DNA of 64,000 bases from Pseudomonas sp. DC1.2 (GTDB lineage: Bacteria > Pseudomonadota > Gammaproteobacteria > Pseudomonadales > Pseudomonadaceae), in assembly GCF_034351645.1 (NCBI RefSeq), contig NZ_CP133782.1, positions 4,097,001 to 4,161,000 on the forward strand. Direction: 5' to 3'. The notes beneath the pieces were generated by a model. It did not search any database and was not told where the DNA came from. It saw only the letters and a list, made by a program, of their open reading frames with translations. Below are positions 1 to 13,335 of the stretch, one piece after another. Position 1 is the stretch's first letter; every line of letters begins with the position of its first letter. A program made the position numbers and the translations under genes.

Positions 1-227
1 ATGTCATGCAACAGGCGATCAAGCAACTCGATAGGCGCTGTTTCGTTGCCATGAATCCCGGCCGATAACAGCAGATCGAGGCCATTATCGCGGGCTTCAG
101 GTGGCCGAACTTCCAGCGCACCTTCGCTCAACCAGCGCATACGCACGCCTTCGACAGTCAGTTGAGTCTTCTCTGCCGGTTCGCGGCCGGCGAGGGTCAG
201 TTCAAGCAGTTTGCCGAGGGCGAGCAT
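1..227 (-). CDS. astE: Succinylglutamate desuccinylase AstE/AruE (N-terminal part, cut by window edge)
   Basis: The last enzyme of the arginine succinyltransferase (AST) pathway; it splits N-succinylglutamate into succinate and glutamate in the cytoplasm. About 75 N-terminal residues are visible, starting [14 protein letters not shown] and running into [15 protein letters not shown]. The H-G-N-E stretch supplies the first zinc ligands (His and Glu) of the AstE/aspartoacylase family. It lies 11 bp after the small ast-cluster gene and is the last member of the minus-strand operon. The rest lies outside the window. Confidence 0.93.
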   Translation of the reverse strand, partial: MLALGKLLELTLAGREPAEKTQLTVEGVRMRWLSEGALEVRPPEARDNGLDLLLSAGIHGNETAPIELLDRLLHD

Positions 228-238
228 AGCGCTATTCC

Positions 239-529
239 TTAGTGGTCGTGATTGCAATCCGGGCCGTGAACATGGTCTTCGTCGTCGCCGACCTCAGCTG
301 GTTCCATCTCCAGTTGCAGACTGACCAGATTAGTCGCCAATGGGCGCAGCAGCAGGTTTGCGTATTCAGCGTCGCCTTCTTCGACGTCCACACCGATCAG
401 CAATTGGCCGCGACCGTCCTGCTGGATCCACAGCTCTTTGCCTTGCCACATGACCGCGACACGGGTGCAGGAAGTTTCCAGTTGCGTGCCGTCGGTGTCT
501 TCAAGGATCAGCTGCAGGGTATCGCTCAT
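239..529 (-). CDS. Small conserved ast-cluster protein with His-rich tail
   Basis: A 96-aa protein between astB and astE, the same slot as hypothetical gene PA0900 in P. aeruginosa. Some databases label such proteins 'topoisomerase II'; nothing in the sequence supports that. The body is a plain beta-rich small domain ([18 protein letters not shown]), and the last ~15 residues form an acidic, metal-ligand-rich tail ([12 protein letters not shown]) with four His and one Cys. There is no signal peptide or membrane segment. Its position suggests a role linked to the AST enzymes, perhaps metal delivery to zinc-dependent AstE, but that is inference. Confidence 0.8.
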   Translation of the reverse strand: MSDTLQLILEDTDGTQLETSCTRVAVMWQGKELWIQQDGRGQLLIGVDVEEGDAEYANLLLRPLATNLVSLQLEMEPAEVGDDEDHVHGPDCNHDH

Positions 530-596
530 TTTTTACGCTCTCATTGGGAGATAAAACGCAGCGCTCACTCATTAAATGAAGCAAGCGCAACGATTT

Positions 597-1943
597 TCAA
601 TTGATCTGGAATGGATAAACCGCGCCCAGTTTAAGGATTTGCGTCAGTTCATCCAGTGCCGTCCGGCACTCAAGCAGCAATTGCGGGTCCGCGAGATCAT
701 TTTCGGTCATGCGGTCGCGATAGTGTTTTTCGACCCACTGGGTCAGCGAGCCGTAAAGCGGCGCCGTCATGATAACCCCAGGGTTGACGGCCGCCAGCTC
801 AGTTTCGTTGAGCGCGACACGAAGTCTCAGGCACGCCGGGCCACCGCCGTTCTGCATACTCTGCTTGAGGTCGAACACCTTGACTTCACGGATCAGGCCG
901 CCAGAGCGGGTCAACCCTTGCAGATACTGCCAGACGCGCTCGTTAACACGGCACTCTTCCGGCACGATCAACAGCATCGAGCCGTCAGGACTCGACAGCA
1001 ACTGGCTATTGAACAGGTAGGACCGAACCGCATCTTCAACGGTTACCGCAGCCCGCGGCACACAGATCGACTGAAATTTGCCACCCACCTTTGCAAGTTT
1101 TGCTGAGAGTTCAGCCAGCATCTGCTCGGTGTCGAGAAACGCGTCCTCGTGATAGAACAACACCTCACCGTTACCCACCGCGATCACGTCGTTGTGAAAC
1201 ACGCCCTGATCGATCACCGACGGGTTCTGCTGGGCATAGACCACGCCGTCATCGCTTAAACCGTGCAGACGGGCAACGGCCTGGGAAGCTTCAAGGGTTT
1301 GCCGCGCCGGGTATTTCTGCGGTGCCGGGTAACGGCTGTCGAACGCGCTACGCCCGAACACGAAGAACTCGACACCGGCCTCGCCATATTCACGGCAGAA
1401 ACGGGTGTGGTTGGCCGCGCCTTCGTCACCGAACTGGGCCACTGCAGGCAACGCTGCGTGGTGTGCGAAATGGGTCTGGTCGGAGAACATTGCGCCCAGC
1501 ACCCGGCTGGTGGTCGGGTGTTCGATGCTGCGGTGGTACTTGCAATTCAGGTTGGCGGCGGTGAAATGCACACGCCCGTCGGCCGTGTCGGCGCTAGGGC
1601 TGACCGTGGCGGCGTTGGCCACCCACATGCTCGACGCCGAGCAACTGGCAACCAGCAACGGCATCGCCTCTTTGGCGGCGCGCTCGATCACTTGGGCATC
1701 AGTGCCACCGAAACCCAAACGGCGCAACGCGGCGACGTCCGGACGCTCTTGCGGTGCCAGCACGCCTTGCTGAAAGCCCATTTCCATCAGCGCTTTCATT
1801 TTCGCCAGACCTTGCAACGCCGCTTCCTTCGGATTCGAAGACTGTTGACTGTTGCTCTGGGACGCGACGTTGCCGTAGGACAGGCCGCCGTAGTTATGGG
1901 TAGGCCCCACTAGACCGTCAAAATTGACTTCATAGGATTTCAT
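597..1943 (-). CDS. astB: N-succinylarginine dihydrolase AstB/AruB
   Basis: The second AST enzyme; it hydrolyses N2-succinylarginine to succinylornithine, CO2 and two ammonia. The 448-aa length is normal for AstB. The catalytic triad known from E. coli AstB can be placed at E174 (GDEGAANHT), H250 (DQGVFHNDV) and C371 (GGGPACLRL). The N-terminus [20 protein letters not shown] is the typical family start. It lies 126 bp after astD; that gap carries a REP-like palindrome, so it may be partly uncoupled from the upstream genes. Confidence 0.96.
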   Translation of the reverse strand: MKSYEVNFDGLVGPTHNYGGLSYGNVASQSNSQQSSNPKEAALQGLAKMKALMEMGFQQGVLAPQERPDVAALRRLGFGGTDAQVIERAAKEAMPLLVASCSASSMWVANAATVSPSADTADGRVHFTAANLNCKYHRSIEHPTTSRVLGAMFSDQTHFAHHAALPAVAQFGDEGAANHTRFCREYGEAGVEFFVFGRSAFDSRYPAPQKYPARQTLEASQAVARLHGLSDDGVVYAQQNPSVIDQGVFHNDVIAVGNGEVLFYHEDAFLDTEQMLAELSAKLAKVGGKFQSICVPRAAVTVEDAVRSYLFNSQLLSSPDGSMLLIVPEECRVNERVWQYLQGLTRSGGLIREVKVFDLKQSMQNGGGPACLRLRVALNETELAAVNPGVIMTAPLYGSLTQWVEKHYRDRMTENDLADPQLLLECRTALDELTQILKLGAVYPFQIN

Positions 1944-2012
1944 CAGCGAGGCTCCACAAGAATCTGTTTTTTATAGGCATCAAGTAACTATTCAGTAAGA
2001 CCGAGGCGCGGC

Positions 2013-2040
2013 CTTCGCGAGCCGGCACGCTCCCACAGGG
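2013..2040. repeat. REP-like palindromic element
   Basis: Sequence of the form CTTCGCGAGCCGGCACGCTC followed by CCACAGGG, matching the intergenic repeat family common in fluorescent pseudomonads. It sits between astD and astB. Copies with related cores occur at 5697, 28358, 32849, 41580 and 61411. Confidence 0.55.
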
Positions 2041-2069
2041 ATTGTGCAAAACCTGCTCGCGGAGGGGTG

Positions 2070-4561
<2,492 letters not shown>

Positions 4562-4614
4562 GCTTTCTCCTCAAACGGGCCGCTTGCGCCACCCGCGAAA
4601 CTCACTGTAAGGCG

Positions 4615-5634
4615 TTAAACCGCCACCAGGCGCACGCTGGCACCCTCACCGACGCCCAAGGCTTCGGCCGCTTCAAGATCCAGGGTCACGGGCTTGCCTG
4701 GCGCGTAATCGAGCTCAAGCAAAACAGCCCGGTAATCCTGTAACTGAGCGTTGGCCACCAGGTACTGACGACCGGCGCCTTTGACGGGTTCACCGATTTT
4801 CACCGGAACCACACGGCTCTGGGCGATCGAGCGGATCCCCGAGACGCGGGCATGCAGGGTTGGGCCGCCGTCGAAAATATCGATGTAGTGGTCGGTCTCG
4901 AAGCCTTCGCGCATCAGGATGTCGAAGGTGATCTGCGCCCGCGGATGAACCTGGCCCATCGCCTCCTGAGCGGAGTCCGGCAGCAGCGGCACATAGATCG
5001 GGTAGTGCGGCATCAATTCGGCAAGGAACGTCCGACTCTTCAGCCCGCACAGACGCTCGGCGGCCGCGTAATTGAGGTCAAAGAAGTTACGACCGATGGC
5101 ATCCCAGAATGGAGAATCGCCATTCTCGTCGCTGTAACCGACGATCTCAGTGACGACAGAATCGGCAAAACGCTCCGGGTGGCTCGCTACAAACAGCAGG
5201 CGACCGCGCGAATTGAGCTCCGCCCAAGGCGACCCCACCAGTTCCCGCTGCACGTAGAAACTGGTCAGCAAGCTGTTGCCGGTCAGGTCATGGCACTGCG
5301 AGAGCACATGAATCTTGTTATGAATTTTCAGTTCACGAGAAGCGTGGACAAAGGTTTCATTGCGGAAGCTATAAAACGGCTCGGAATAACCGGCCGAGGC
5401 AACAATGGCCGAACAGCCCACCAGTTTGCCGGTGACCGTGTCTTCAAGAACAAAGAAATAGCTTTCTTCACCGTTGAAACTGACCTCGGCAGAGAAAGAG
5501 GCTTCGCTTGCCGCGATCTTGTCGCTCAGGCGTTCAACGTCATCCGGCAAGGAAGTGACACCAATCGGGCTGTCCGCAGCCAGACGCTGTACCTCGCCCA
5601 GATCAGCCATTTGCGCGGGGCGCATCACCAGCAT
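4615..5634 (-). CDS. aruF: Arginine/ornithine N-succinyltransferase, alpha subunit AruF
   Basis: The other subunit of arginine N-succinyltransferase. A longer reading frame is open to 5808, but the start at 5634 (MLVMRPAQMADLGEVQ) is chosen because GAAAGGAG lies about 8 nt upstream and the 339-aa product then aligns end to end with AruG. It shares YIDIFDGGP and the NxFFDLNY-type segment with AruG. Pseudomonads carry this pair where enterobacteria have a single AstA; it probably arose by tandem duplication. Confidence 0.94.
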   Translation of the reverse strand: MLVMRPAQMADLGEVQRLAADSPIGVTSLPDDVERLSDKIAASEASFSAEVSFNGEESYFFVLEDTVTGKLVGCSAIVASAGYSEPFYSFRNETFVHASRELKIHNKIHVLSQCHDLTGNSLLTSFYVQRELVGSPWAELNSRGRLLFVASHPERFADSVVTEIVGYSDENGDSPFWDAIGRNFFDLNYAAAERLCGLKSRTFLAELMPHYPIYVPLLPDSAQEAMGQVHPRAQITFDILMREGFETDHYIDIFDGGPTLHARVSGIRSIAQSRVVPVKIGEPVKGAGRQYLVANAQLQDYRAVLLELDYAPGKPVTLDLEAAEALGVGEGASVRLVAV

Positions 5635-5696
5635 GGTGTCACTCCTTTCTCGAAAAACTCTTAGAGGAAAATAGTCCAGACAGACCACTGAGCCAC

Positions 5697-5725
5697 TGCG
5701 GGAGCGCAGCCTGTTCGCGATAGCG
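5697..5725. repeat. REP-like palindromic element
   Basis: GGGAGCGCAGCCTGTTCGCG with flanking bases, in the aruC-aruF intergenic space (218 bp). It is imperfectly palindromic and of the same family as the other REP-like copies in the window. Such elements between operon genes can form mRNA hairpins that alter downstream message levels. Confidence 0.5.
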
Positions 5726-5852
5726 TGGCCTGACAGAAAACAATAACGTTGGCTGTCAGATCCTCTTGGCGAGTCGGCCAGCCCCACATGGGCTCTGGTC
5801 TGGAACACAAAATTTGGATCGACACCTGAACAGTCAGGCGTCGAAGGGTCTA

Positions 5853-7497
<1,645 letters not shown>

Positions 7498-8487
7498 TCA
7501 ACCGCGCTCTGAAGGCACAGACGACAATTCGAATGGGCTGCTGCTGCGTCGCTGGTTGCGATCTTCCCGCGGCGTAGCACCGAAGAAGTTGCGATAGGCG
7601 CTGGAAAAATGCGGCCCAGAGGAGAAGCCACAGGACAGGCCGATCTGGATGATCGACTTGCTGGTTTGCATCAGCATTTGTCGGGCTTTGTTCAAGCGCA
7701 GTTCCAGGTAGTACTGGCTCGGAACCCGGTTGAGGTACTGCTTGAAAATCCGCTCCAATTGCCGACGAGACACACACACATGCTGGGCGATTTCGTCAGT
7801 GGTCAGGGGCTCTTCTATATTGGCTTCCATCAGCAACACCGCCTGGGTGAGCTTAGGATGGCTGGAGCCGAGGCGGTTTTGCAGCGGAATGCGCTGGCGT
7901 TCACCACCTTCGCGGATGCGTTCGACCACCAACTCTTCCGACACCGCACCGGCCAGTTCGGCGCCGTGATCACGAGCGAGCACCGCCAGCAGCAAGTCGA
8001 GTACCGACAGACCGCCGCATGCGGTCAGGCGATCACGGTCCCAGTCAAACAGGTGGCTGGTGGCGATGACTTTCGGGAAACGCTCTGCGAAATCGTCCTG
8101 CCAGCGCCAGTGTACGGCGGCGCGATAACCGTCGAGCAGGCCCAGCTGCGCCAACGGATAAACGCCTGCGGACAAGCCACCGATCACACAACCGGCGCGC
8201 ACCAGTTGTTTCAGCGCGCTGCTAAGGGGCGACGCAAGCGCAGTCGGCGGCTCATCAGCGAGCAGAAACAGCTTCTGAAAATTTTCCAGCTTGCCCACCC
8301 AAGGCTCACCCGGCAATTGCCAGGCGCCTTCCGTCGGCGGTTCGGCCTGCAAAAACGACAGTTCGTAAACAACGTCCGGATGCACACGCTGAGCAACACG
8401 CAAGGCCTCCTCAGCCAGCGCAAGCGTCAGAGCTTTAGTGCTGGGCCAAATCAGGAAACCAATTCGATGGGCAGTCATGGCGGGCAA
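7498..8487 (-). CDS. argR: Arginine-responsive regulator ArgR (AraC/XylS family)
   Basis: 329 aa, the same length as P. aeruginosa ArgR, which is unrelated to the enteric ArgR repressor. The N-terminal ~200 residues form a DJ-1/glutamine-amidotransferase-like sensory domain (GLSAGVYPLAQLGLL, CGGLSVLDLLL). The C-terminal ~100 form an AraC DNA-binding domain with two helix-turn-helix units (TTDEIAQHVCVSRRQLERIFK; IIQIGLSCGFSSGPHFSSAYRNFFG). It activates arginine catabolism and uptake genes and represses biosynthetic ones. It follows aotP by 103 bp. Confidence 0.95.
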   Translation of the reverse strand: MPAMTAHRIGFLIWPSTKALTLALAEEALRVAQRVHPDVVYELSFLQAEPPTEGAWQLPGEPWVGKLENFQKLFLLADEPPTALASPLSSALKQLVRAGCVIGGLSAGVYPLAQLGLLDGYRAAVHWRWQDDFAERFPKVIATSHLFDWDRDRLTACGGLSVLDLLLAVLARDHGAELAGAVSEELVVERIREGGERQRIPLQNRLGSSHPKLTQAVLLMEANIEEPLTTDEIAQHVCVSRRQLERIFKQYLNRVPSQYYLELRLNKARQMLMQTSKSIIQIGLSCGFSSGPHFSSAYRNFFGATPREDRNQRRSSSPFELSSVPSERG

Positions 8488-8590
8488 TCCGAAACGAAAA
8501 CAGTGTTAAAGCCGAAAGCGGCTGCAACCAAATTAGACCATCTGGCGCGCGGCGCGAAGCATGACCTAATTAGGTGCATAACGGCAGCGA

Positions 8591-9355
8591 TTACTTGAGG
8601 CTGCCGGAGAGGAATTGCTGCAAACGCTCGGACTGTGGATTAACCAGCACCTCACGCGGGTTGCCGCTCTCTTCAACGACACCTTGATGCAGGAAAACCA
8701 GCTGGCTCGATACTTCACGGGCAAAACCCATTTCGTGAGTCACCACCACCATGGTCCGGCCTTCCAGCGCCAGGGCCTGCATGACTTTCAGCACGTCACC
8801 CACCAGCTCAGGGTCGAGGGCCGAAGTCGGCTCGTCGAACAGCATCACTTCAGGCTCCATCGCCAACGCACGGGCAATCGCCACACGCTGTTGTTCGCCG
8901 CCGGACATGTGGCCAGGGTAGGCGTCCTTGCGATGGGACACACCCACCTTGTTCAGGTAGTGCTCAGCCTTCTCGCGCGCTTGCGCCTTGGTCATGCCGA
9001 GCACGTGGACCGGCGCTTCCATGATGTTTTCAATCGCGGTCATGTGCGACCACAGGTTGAAATGCTGAAATACCATCGACAGGCGCGAACGCATGCGCTG
9101 CAACTGTTTCGGGTCGGCGGCCTTCAGCGCGCCGTCCTTGTTGGCGACCAGTTTCAGCTCTTCGTTATTGAGCAGAATCCTGCCCGCGTGCGGCTGCTCC
9201 AGCAGGTTTATACAGCGCAAAAAGGTACTTTTTCCGGAGCCACTGGAGCCGATGATGCTGATCACATCGCCAGCCGCCGCTTTCAGGGACACGCCCTTGA
9301 GCACTTCGTGACTGCCATAGCGTTTATGCAGGTCTTGGACTTCAAGTTTGTACAT
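8591..9355 (-). CDS. aotP: Arginine/ornithine ABC transporter ATPase AotP
   Basis: ATP-binding subunit of the AotJQMP importer. Start 9355 ([14 protein letters not shown]) gives 254 aa, the usual length. Walker A is GSSGSGKST at 36-44, the ABC signature [15 protein letters not shown] and Walker [14 protein letters not shown] are intact, and the H-loop [13 protein letters not shown] follows. It belongs to the HisP/ArtP polar amino acid group. Confidence 0.95.
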   Translation of the reverse strand: MYKLEVQDLHKRYGSHEVLKGVSLKAAAGDVISIIGSSGSGKSTFLRCINLLEQPHAGRILLNNEELKLVANKDGALKAADPKQLQRMRSRLSMVFQHFNLWSHMTAIENIMEAPVHVLGMTKAQAREKAEHYLNKVGVSHRKDAYPGHMSGGEQQRVAIARALAMEPEVMLFDEPTSALDPELVGDVLKVMQALALEGRTMVVVTHEMGFAREVSSQLVFLHQGVVEESGNPREVLVNPQSERLQQFLSGSLK

Positions 9356-9382
9356 GCGGTCGGTTCTCACAAAAACAGTCAG

Positions 9383-10495
9383 TCAGTCGTTGAGCAAGCG
9401 CCCGTGACGCAGCGCTTCGCGCCCCGCCACCTTGGCCAGCCAGAAACCGGGTTGGGCATAACGTAGCCGTTCAATGGCAAACAGCACCCCGCAGGTGCCA
9501 GCACACACCGTGCTGACCCGATCGGATAAAGGATCAATCACTTCAAAGATCTCGTCGCCAGCTTCAATCCACTCGCCGGGTTGACGCAAAAAGCTCACCA
9601 CACCAGGGTGCGGCGCAAACAGCAATTCAGTCCCCTCGAACGGCATGCCTTCGCACGCGTCGTGCGCAGGTTTCGGCCATTCGCCGCTGATCAGGCCTTG
9701 CTCGGCGAGGAACGCCAAAATACCTTCAGCGTGAGCCTTCGCCTCGGGGCGGCCGGTGTCAGCCTGGCCGCCCAATTCAAGGGTGGTCGCCAGGCACGCC
9801 AGCGGAATCTGCGCATCAGGAAACTGTCGCGCCAGGTGCAACCACGGCAGCGAGCAGGCCTCGTCAAAGGAGCTGCCACCGGAATCTTCCGCCAACAGGC
9901 AAACCCGCATATTCAAATGGGCGGCCAACGAGCGCCATTGCGGCCAGTGTTGCGGCAACGCATACATGTGCAGCGCGGCTTCGGCATCGCAGTGCAAATC
10001 CAGCACCACATCGGCGGTGCAGGCATGACTGAGCAAGATGCGCTGCATGCCTTGCAACTGACTGGTGGCCGCAGGTAATGCAGCGAGGGCATCACTCATG
10101 GCCTGACGGATCATTCGGATGTTGGCGTGAGAATCATCGCCAAGGCGCCCTTCCAACTCGGCGATCACTGGCGCGCTAAGCGCCACAAAATCCCGGTTGA
10201 AATTCTTACCACTGCCGGCCTCGAAGCGCCCTTGATGATTGCCTTGCAGCAGTTGACCGAGGCCCAGCGGGTTGGCCACTGGCACTAACTCGATCACGCC
10301 ATTGAGCATGCCTTTGGCTTCGAGTTCAGCCAGGCGTTTCTTCAGTTCCCAAGCGGTACGCATGCCCGGCAGTTCATCGGCGTGCAGGCTGGCCTGGATA
10401 TAGGCTTTACGCTCGCCATGACCAAAGCGGAACACCGAAATCTGGCGCTCGCTGCCCAAATGGCTCCATGGCAATGCATGATCGATACGTTCCAT
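9383..10495 (-). CDS. aotO: AotO: AstE/aspartoacylase-family zinc hydrolase
   Basis: 370 aa, in the slot of aotO (PA0891) of P. aeruginosa. N-terminal zinc ligands are visible at H38 and E41 (ASLHADELPG), and the third His is expected in VLDLHCDAEA. The C-terminal 100 residues look like the beta domain of succinylglutamate desuccinylase/aspartoacylase proteins. In P. aeruginosa AotO is not needed for uptake, so a hydrolytic role on an acylated amino acid is inferred. It is separated by 1 bp from aotM and 27 bp from aotP. Confidence 0.88.
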   Translation of the reverse strand: MERIDHALPWSHLGSERQISVFRFGHGERKAYIQASLHADELPGMRTAWELKKRLAELEAKGMLNGVIELVPVANPLGLGQLLQGNHQGRFEAGSGKNFNRDFVALSAPVIAELEGRLGDDSHANIRMIRQAMSDALAALPAATSQLQGMQRILLSHACTADVVLDLHCDAEAALHMYALPQHWPQWRSLAAHLNMRVCLLAEDSGGSSFDEACSLPWLHLARQFPDAQIPLACLATTLELGGQADTGRPEAKAHAEGILAFLAEQGLISGEWPKPAHDACEGMPFEGTELLFAPHPGVVSFLRQPGEWIEAGDEIFEVIDPLSDRVSTVCAGTCGVLFAIERLRYAQPGFWLAKVAGREALRHGRLLND

Positions 10496-10496
10496 A

Positions 10497-11195
10497 TCAG
10501 TGCTTCCGCGGGGCCAGATAGCCCAGCCAGCGGTGCTCAGCCAGCTTGAACAGGCGCACCAGAATGAATGTCAGGCACAAATAGAAAACACCCGCGGTGA
10601 TGTACGCTTCGAACGGCAAGTAGTACTGAGCGTTGACCGTGCGCGCGGCACCGGTGATGTCGATCAGGGTCACGATGGAGGCCAGACTGGTGGTCTGCAG
10701 CATCATGATCACTTCGTTGCTGTACTGCGGCAGCGCCCGACGCAGGGCCGACGGCAACAAAATACGCTTGTACATTTTGTAGCGCGACATGCCCATTGCC
10801 CTGGCCGCTTCGATCTCACCGTTCGGCGTAGCTCGCAGGCTGCCGGCGATAATCTCGGCGGTGTACGCACTGGTGTTAATGGCAAACGCCAGGCACGCAC
10901 AAAACGTTGCGCTGGACAGCCATGGCCAGAGGAAGCTTTCACGGACTGCCTGAAACTGCGCCAGACCGTAGTAGATCAAAAACAACTGCACCAGCATCGG
11001 CGTGCCACGGATCACGTAGGTGAACAGCCAGGCACTCATGTTGACGACGGGCTGCTTGGAAACGCGCATCAGCCCCAAAGGCAATGCCGCCATCAGACCG
11101 AAAAACAGCGAAATCGCCAGTAATTTCAGGGTTGTCAGCAAGCCACCGAAGTACAGCGGCAAGGCCTCATAAATGACGTTGTAGTCGAAGATCAT
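10497..11195 (-). CDS. aotM: Arginine/ornithine ABC transporter permease AotM
   Basis: 232-aa inner-membrane permease of the HisM/ArtM type. Several hydrophobic segments and the EAA loop that docks the ATPase (EIEAARAMGMSRYKMYKRILLP) are visible. It pairs with AotQ. Its start overlaps the aotQ stop by 4 bp (ATGA), indicating translational coupling. Confidence 0.95.
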   Translation of the reverse strand: MIFDYNVIYEALPLYFGGLLTTLKLLAISLFFGLMAALPLGLMRVSKQPVVNMSAWLFTYVIRGTPMLVQLFLIYYGLAQFQAVRESFLWPWLSSATFCACLAFAINTSAYTAEIIAGSLRATPNGEIEAARAMGMSRYKMYKRILLPSALRRALPQYSNEVIMMLQTTSLASIVTLIDITGAARTVNAQYYLPFEAYITAGVFYLCLTFILVRLFKLAEHRWLGYLAPRKH

Positions 11196-11881
11196 AGATC
11201 AGCCGCCCTTACGCCTACCGAGTAGCGCTTCTCAAGTTGACGCAGTACCAGCAACGAGACACTGGTGATCACCAGGTACATCGCCGCTACTGCAAGGAAG
11301 AAGGTGAAAGGCTCACGCGTGGCATCTGCCGCCTGCTTGGCCTTGAACATCATGTCTTGCAGACCCACCACCGAAATCAGCGCGGTGGCCTTGGTGAGGA
11401 CCAGCCAGTTGTTGGTGAAACCCGGAATCGCCAAGCGAATCATCTGCGGCACCAACACCCGGAAAAACACCTGAAAACTGCTCATGCCATACGCCATACC
11501 GGCCTCGGCCTGACCTTTAGGAATCGCCATGAAGGCGCCACGAAAGGTTTCCGACAAGTACGCACCGAAGATGAAGCCCAAGGTGCCGATACCGGCCGCC
11601 AGTGGGTTCAGGTCGATGTAGTCGTTGAAGCCGAGCATCGGCGCAACGCGGTTGAGCAGGTCCTGACCACCGTAGAAAATCAGCAGGATCAGCACCAGAT
11701 CGGGGATACCGCGGATTACCGTGGAGTACAGATCGCCCAGCCAGGCCAGCCAGCGTACCGGCGAAAGACGCAGCGAAACGCCGATCAGCCCCAGAACAAT
11801 GGCCAGGGCCATGGACGACAAGGCGAGCTGAAGCGTCAGCCATGCGCCATCGAGGATGACAGCCCCGTAGCCTTTCAACAT
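11192..11881 (-). CDS. aotQ: Arginine/ornithine ABC transporter permease AotQ
   Basis: 229-aa permease of the HisQ type, the partner of AotM in the membrane channel. The EAA loop is QAEAGMAYGMSSFQVFFRVLVP. It is the second gene of the operon, 91 bp after aotJ, and overlaps aotM by 4 bp. Confidence 0.95.
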   Translation of the reverse strand: MLKGYGAVILDGAWLTLQLALSSMALAIVLGLIGVSLRLSPVRWLAWLGDLYSTVIRGIPDLVLILLIFYGGQDLLNRVAPMLGFNDYIDLNPLAAGIGTLGFIFGAYLSETFRGAFMAIPKGQAEAGMAYGMSSFQVFFRVLVPQMIRLAIPGFTNNWLVLTKATALISVVGLQDMMFKAKQAADATREPFTFFLAVAAMYLVITSVSLLVLRQLEKRYSVGVRAADL

Positions 11882-11972
11882 GATTCAGGTCCTCGAAAGT
11901 TGGGATGAAAAAATGGCGCAAACCTCAGAGATCCTGCTGCTTGCGCCATTTCGAACGTGTCGCCGGGACGTG

Positions 11973-12746
11973 TTACTTGCCGTAGATATCGAAGGCGAAG
12001 TATTTGTCCTGGATTTGCTTGTACTTGCCGTTCTCACGAATGGCAGCAATCGCGGTGTTGATTTTGTCTTTCAGTGCGTCGCCCTTACGAACCGCGATAC
12101 CGACGCCGTCGCCGAAGTATTTGATATCGGTGAAGGCCGGACCCACGAACGCAAAACCTTTGCCAGCGTCGGTTTTCAGGAAACCGTCGTCCAGCAAGGT
12201 GGCATCTGCCACGGTACCATCAAGGCGACCAGCGGCCACGTCGAGGTAGATTTCATTCTGCGAACCGTAAGGCTTGATCTCTGCACCCAGCGGGGCGAGG
12301 ACTTCGCGGGCGAAACGCTCGTGGATCGAGCCACGTTGCACGCCGATGTTCTTGCCCTTGAGCTCAGTCAAGCCTTCGCTGACTTGAGTGCCAGCCTTCA
12401 TCACCAGACGAGCCGGGGTGTTGTAGTACTTGTTGGTGAAGTCCACGGACTTCTTGCGGTCTTCAGTGATCGACATCGAGGACAGGATCGCGTCGATCTT
12501 GCGCACTTTCAGTGCAGGGATCAGACCGTCAAACTCTTGTTCGACCCATACACACTTGACCTGCATCTGTTCGCACAGGGCATTACCGATGTCGTAGTCA
12601 AAACCGACGATGTTGCCATCCGGAGCCTTTGAAGCAAACGGAGGGTAAGCCGCTTCAATACCAATTTTCAGAGGCTTTTCATCGGCGAAGGTCGGCAGGG
12701 ACAGAACGGACAGCGCCAGGGCGCCGAGCAGCACAAGTTTCTTCAT
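11973..12746 (-). CDS. aotJ: Arginine/ornithine-binding periplasmic protein AotJ
   Basis: Solute-binding protein (SBP family 3) that delivers arginine/ornithine to AotQM. Start 12746 ([24 protein letters not shown]) gives 257 aa with a clear signal peptide cut after TFA; the frame further upstream has no signal or ribosome site. The ligand-pocket segment EAAYPPF, the [17 protein letters not shown] stretch and the [13 protein letters not shown] loop (here [12 protein letters not shown]) are family hallmarks. It is the first gene of aotJQMOP-argR. Confidence 0.95.
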   Translation of the reverse strand: MKKLVLLGALALSVLSLPTFADEKPLKIGIEAAYPPFASKAPDGNIVGFDYDIGNALCEQMQVKCVWVEQEFDGLIPALKVRKIDAILSSMSITEDRKKSVDFTNKYYNTPARLVMKAGTQVSEGLTELKGKNIGVQRGSIHERFAREVLAPLGAEIKPYGSQNEIYLDVAAGRLDGTVADATLLDDGFLKTDAGKGFAFVGPAFTDIKYFGDGVGIAVRKGDALKDKINTAIAAIRENGKYKQIQDKYFAFDIYGK

Positions 12747-12893
12747 CTTGGGACTCCATCGGTAAAGGGCAAAAACGGCAGAGTGAGCACAAGCCCAATA
12801 TGCGAATGGGTGGAACCGCAAAGCGGTGCTGCGTCCTAGGAAGCCCACGTTGATTTCAACGCGAGCAACGACGAGCGAGTGATCGGCATTCTA

Positions 12894-12930
12894 ACGACAG
12901 GCCCGAAGCCGATATTTCTTCAATGCGACA
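12894..12930 (-). promoter_or_regulatory. Putative ArgR-binding sites upstream of aotJ
   Basis: On the minus strand TGTCGC-N8-AA occurs at 12930-12915 (TGTCGCATTGAAGAAA), followed by a second half-site-like TGTCGT at 12899-12894, about 31 bp downstream in the same orientation. ArgR of P. aeruginosa binds tandem half-sites of this kind and induces the aot operon; the same control is inferred. Confidence 0.58.
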
Positions 12931-13104
12931 ACAAATTACAGATGCACCGAGAAAGCCGCTTGAGCTCATTGACAGCCTCGCACTTTCATGCAAGAGCAAA
13001 AGATTTAGAACCGATCTATGTTGCAAATTGCGGGCCTATTATTGGCAAACCCTTCTAATCCGGCAAGCGCAGCGTGGTGTCTTATTTTTCCGAAGGGCTT
13101 GGGA

Positions 13105-13151
13105 CGCCCTGATCCTGGACTTTGCGTTTCCCAATGCCCCGGATCAGGGCG
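13105..13151. repeat. Perfect 11-bp inverted repeat with 25-nt spacer
   Basis: CGCCCTGATCC (13105-13115) and GGATCAGGGCG (13141-13151) pair perfectly. A shorter pair TTGGGA (13099-13104) / TCCCAA (13129-13134) interleaves with it, so the two stems are mutually exclusive or crossing. It lies in non-coding DNA and is not followed by a T-run on either strand, so it is not a simple terminator. Confidence 0.6.
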
Positions 13152-13284
13152 GGCGGTTACACATTCAGTTACTTTCATCGGGCGGGGTAACAGTGGGAAA
13201 TCGCTTACAGGTGAGGCCGATAATTATTGGACGTTGTTTAAGTGATCGTTCCCTGGCGAAGCGGAACGAGCAGGCAATAAAAAA

Positions 13285-13311
13285 CCCCGCCAGGCTCATC
13301 GCCTGACGGGG
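13285..13311 (-). terminator. Rho-independent terminator of acsA
   Basis: Stem arms CCCCGCCAGGC (13285-13295) and GCCTGACGGGG (13301-13311) with a 5-nt loop. In the minus-strand transcript the one non-Watson-Crick position is a G-U wobble and the stem is followed by TTTTTTATT. In the plus direction it would be a C-A mismatch, so it is built for acsA. Confidence 0.88.
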
Positions 13312-13335
13312 CTTTGCGTCACTCATGAACGGCGG

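Larger units (their letters stand above)
12747..13335. other. Intergenic region: aotJ promoter, large inverted repeat, acsA terminator
   Basis: A 589-bp gap between the aotJ start and the acsA stop. It holds two ArgR-like half-sites (12894-12930), a strong 11-bp inverted repeat (13105-13151), a short CGTTCC/GGAACG repeat (13247-13268) and the acsA terminator (13285-13311). Open frames here lack ribosome sites and family resemblance; a small RNA is possible but unproven. Confidence 0.6.

Noticed and set aside
5635..5808. Upstream extension of AruF to 5808
   Set aside because: The extension is not family-like and contains a REP-like element, while GAAAGGAG marks the start at 5634.
13105..13151. 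Inverted repeat as a terminator
   Set aside because: 25-nt spacer and no T-run on either strand.
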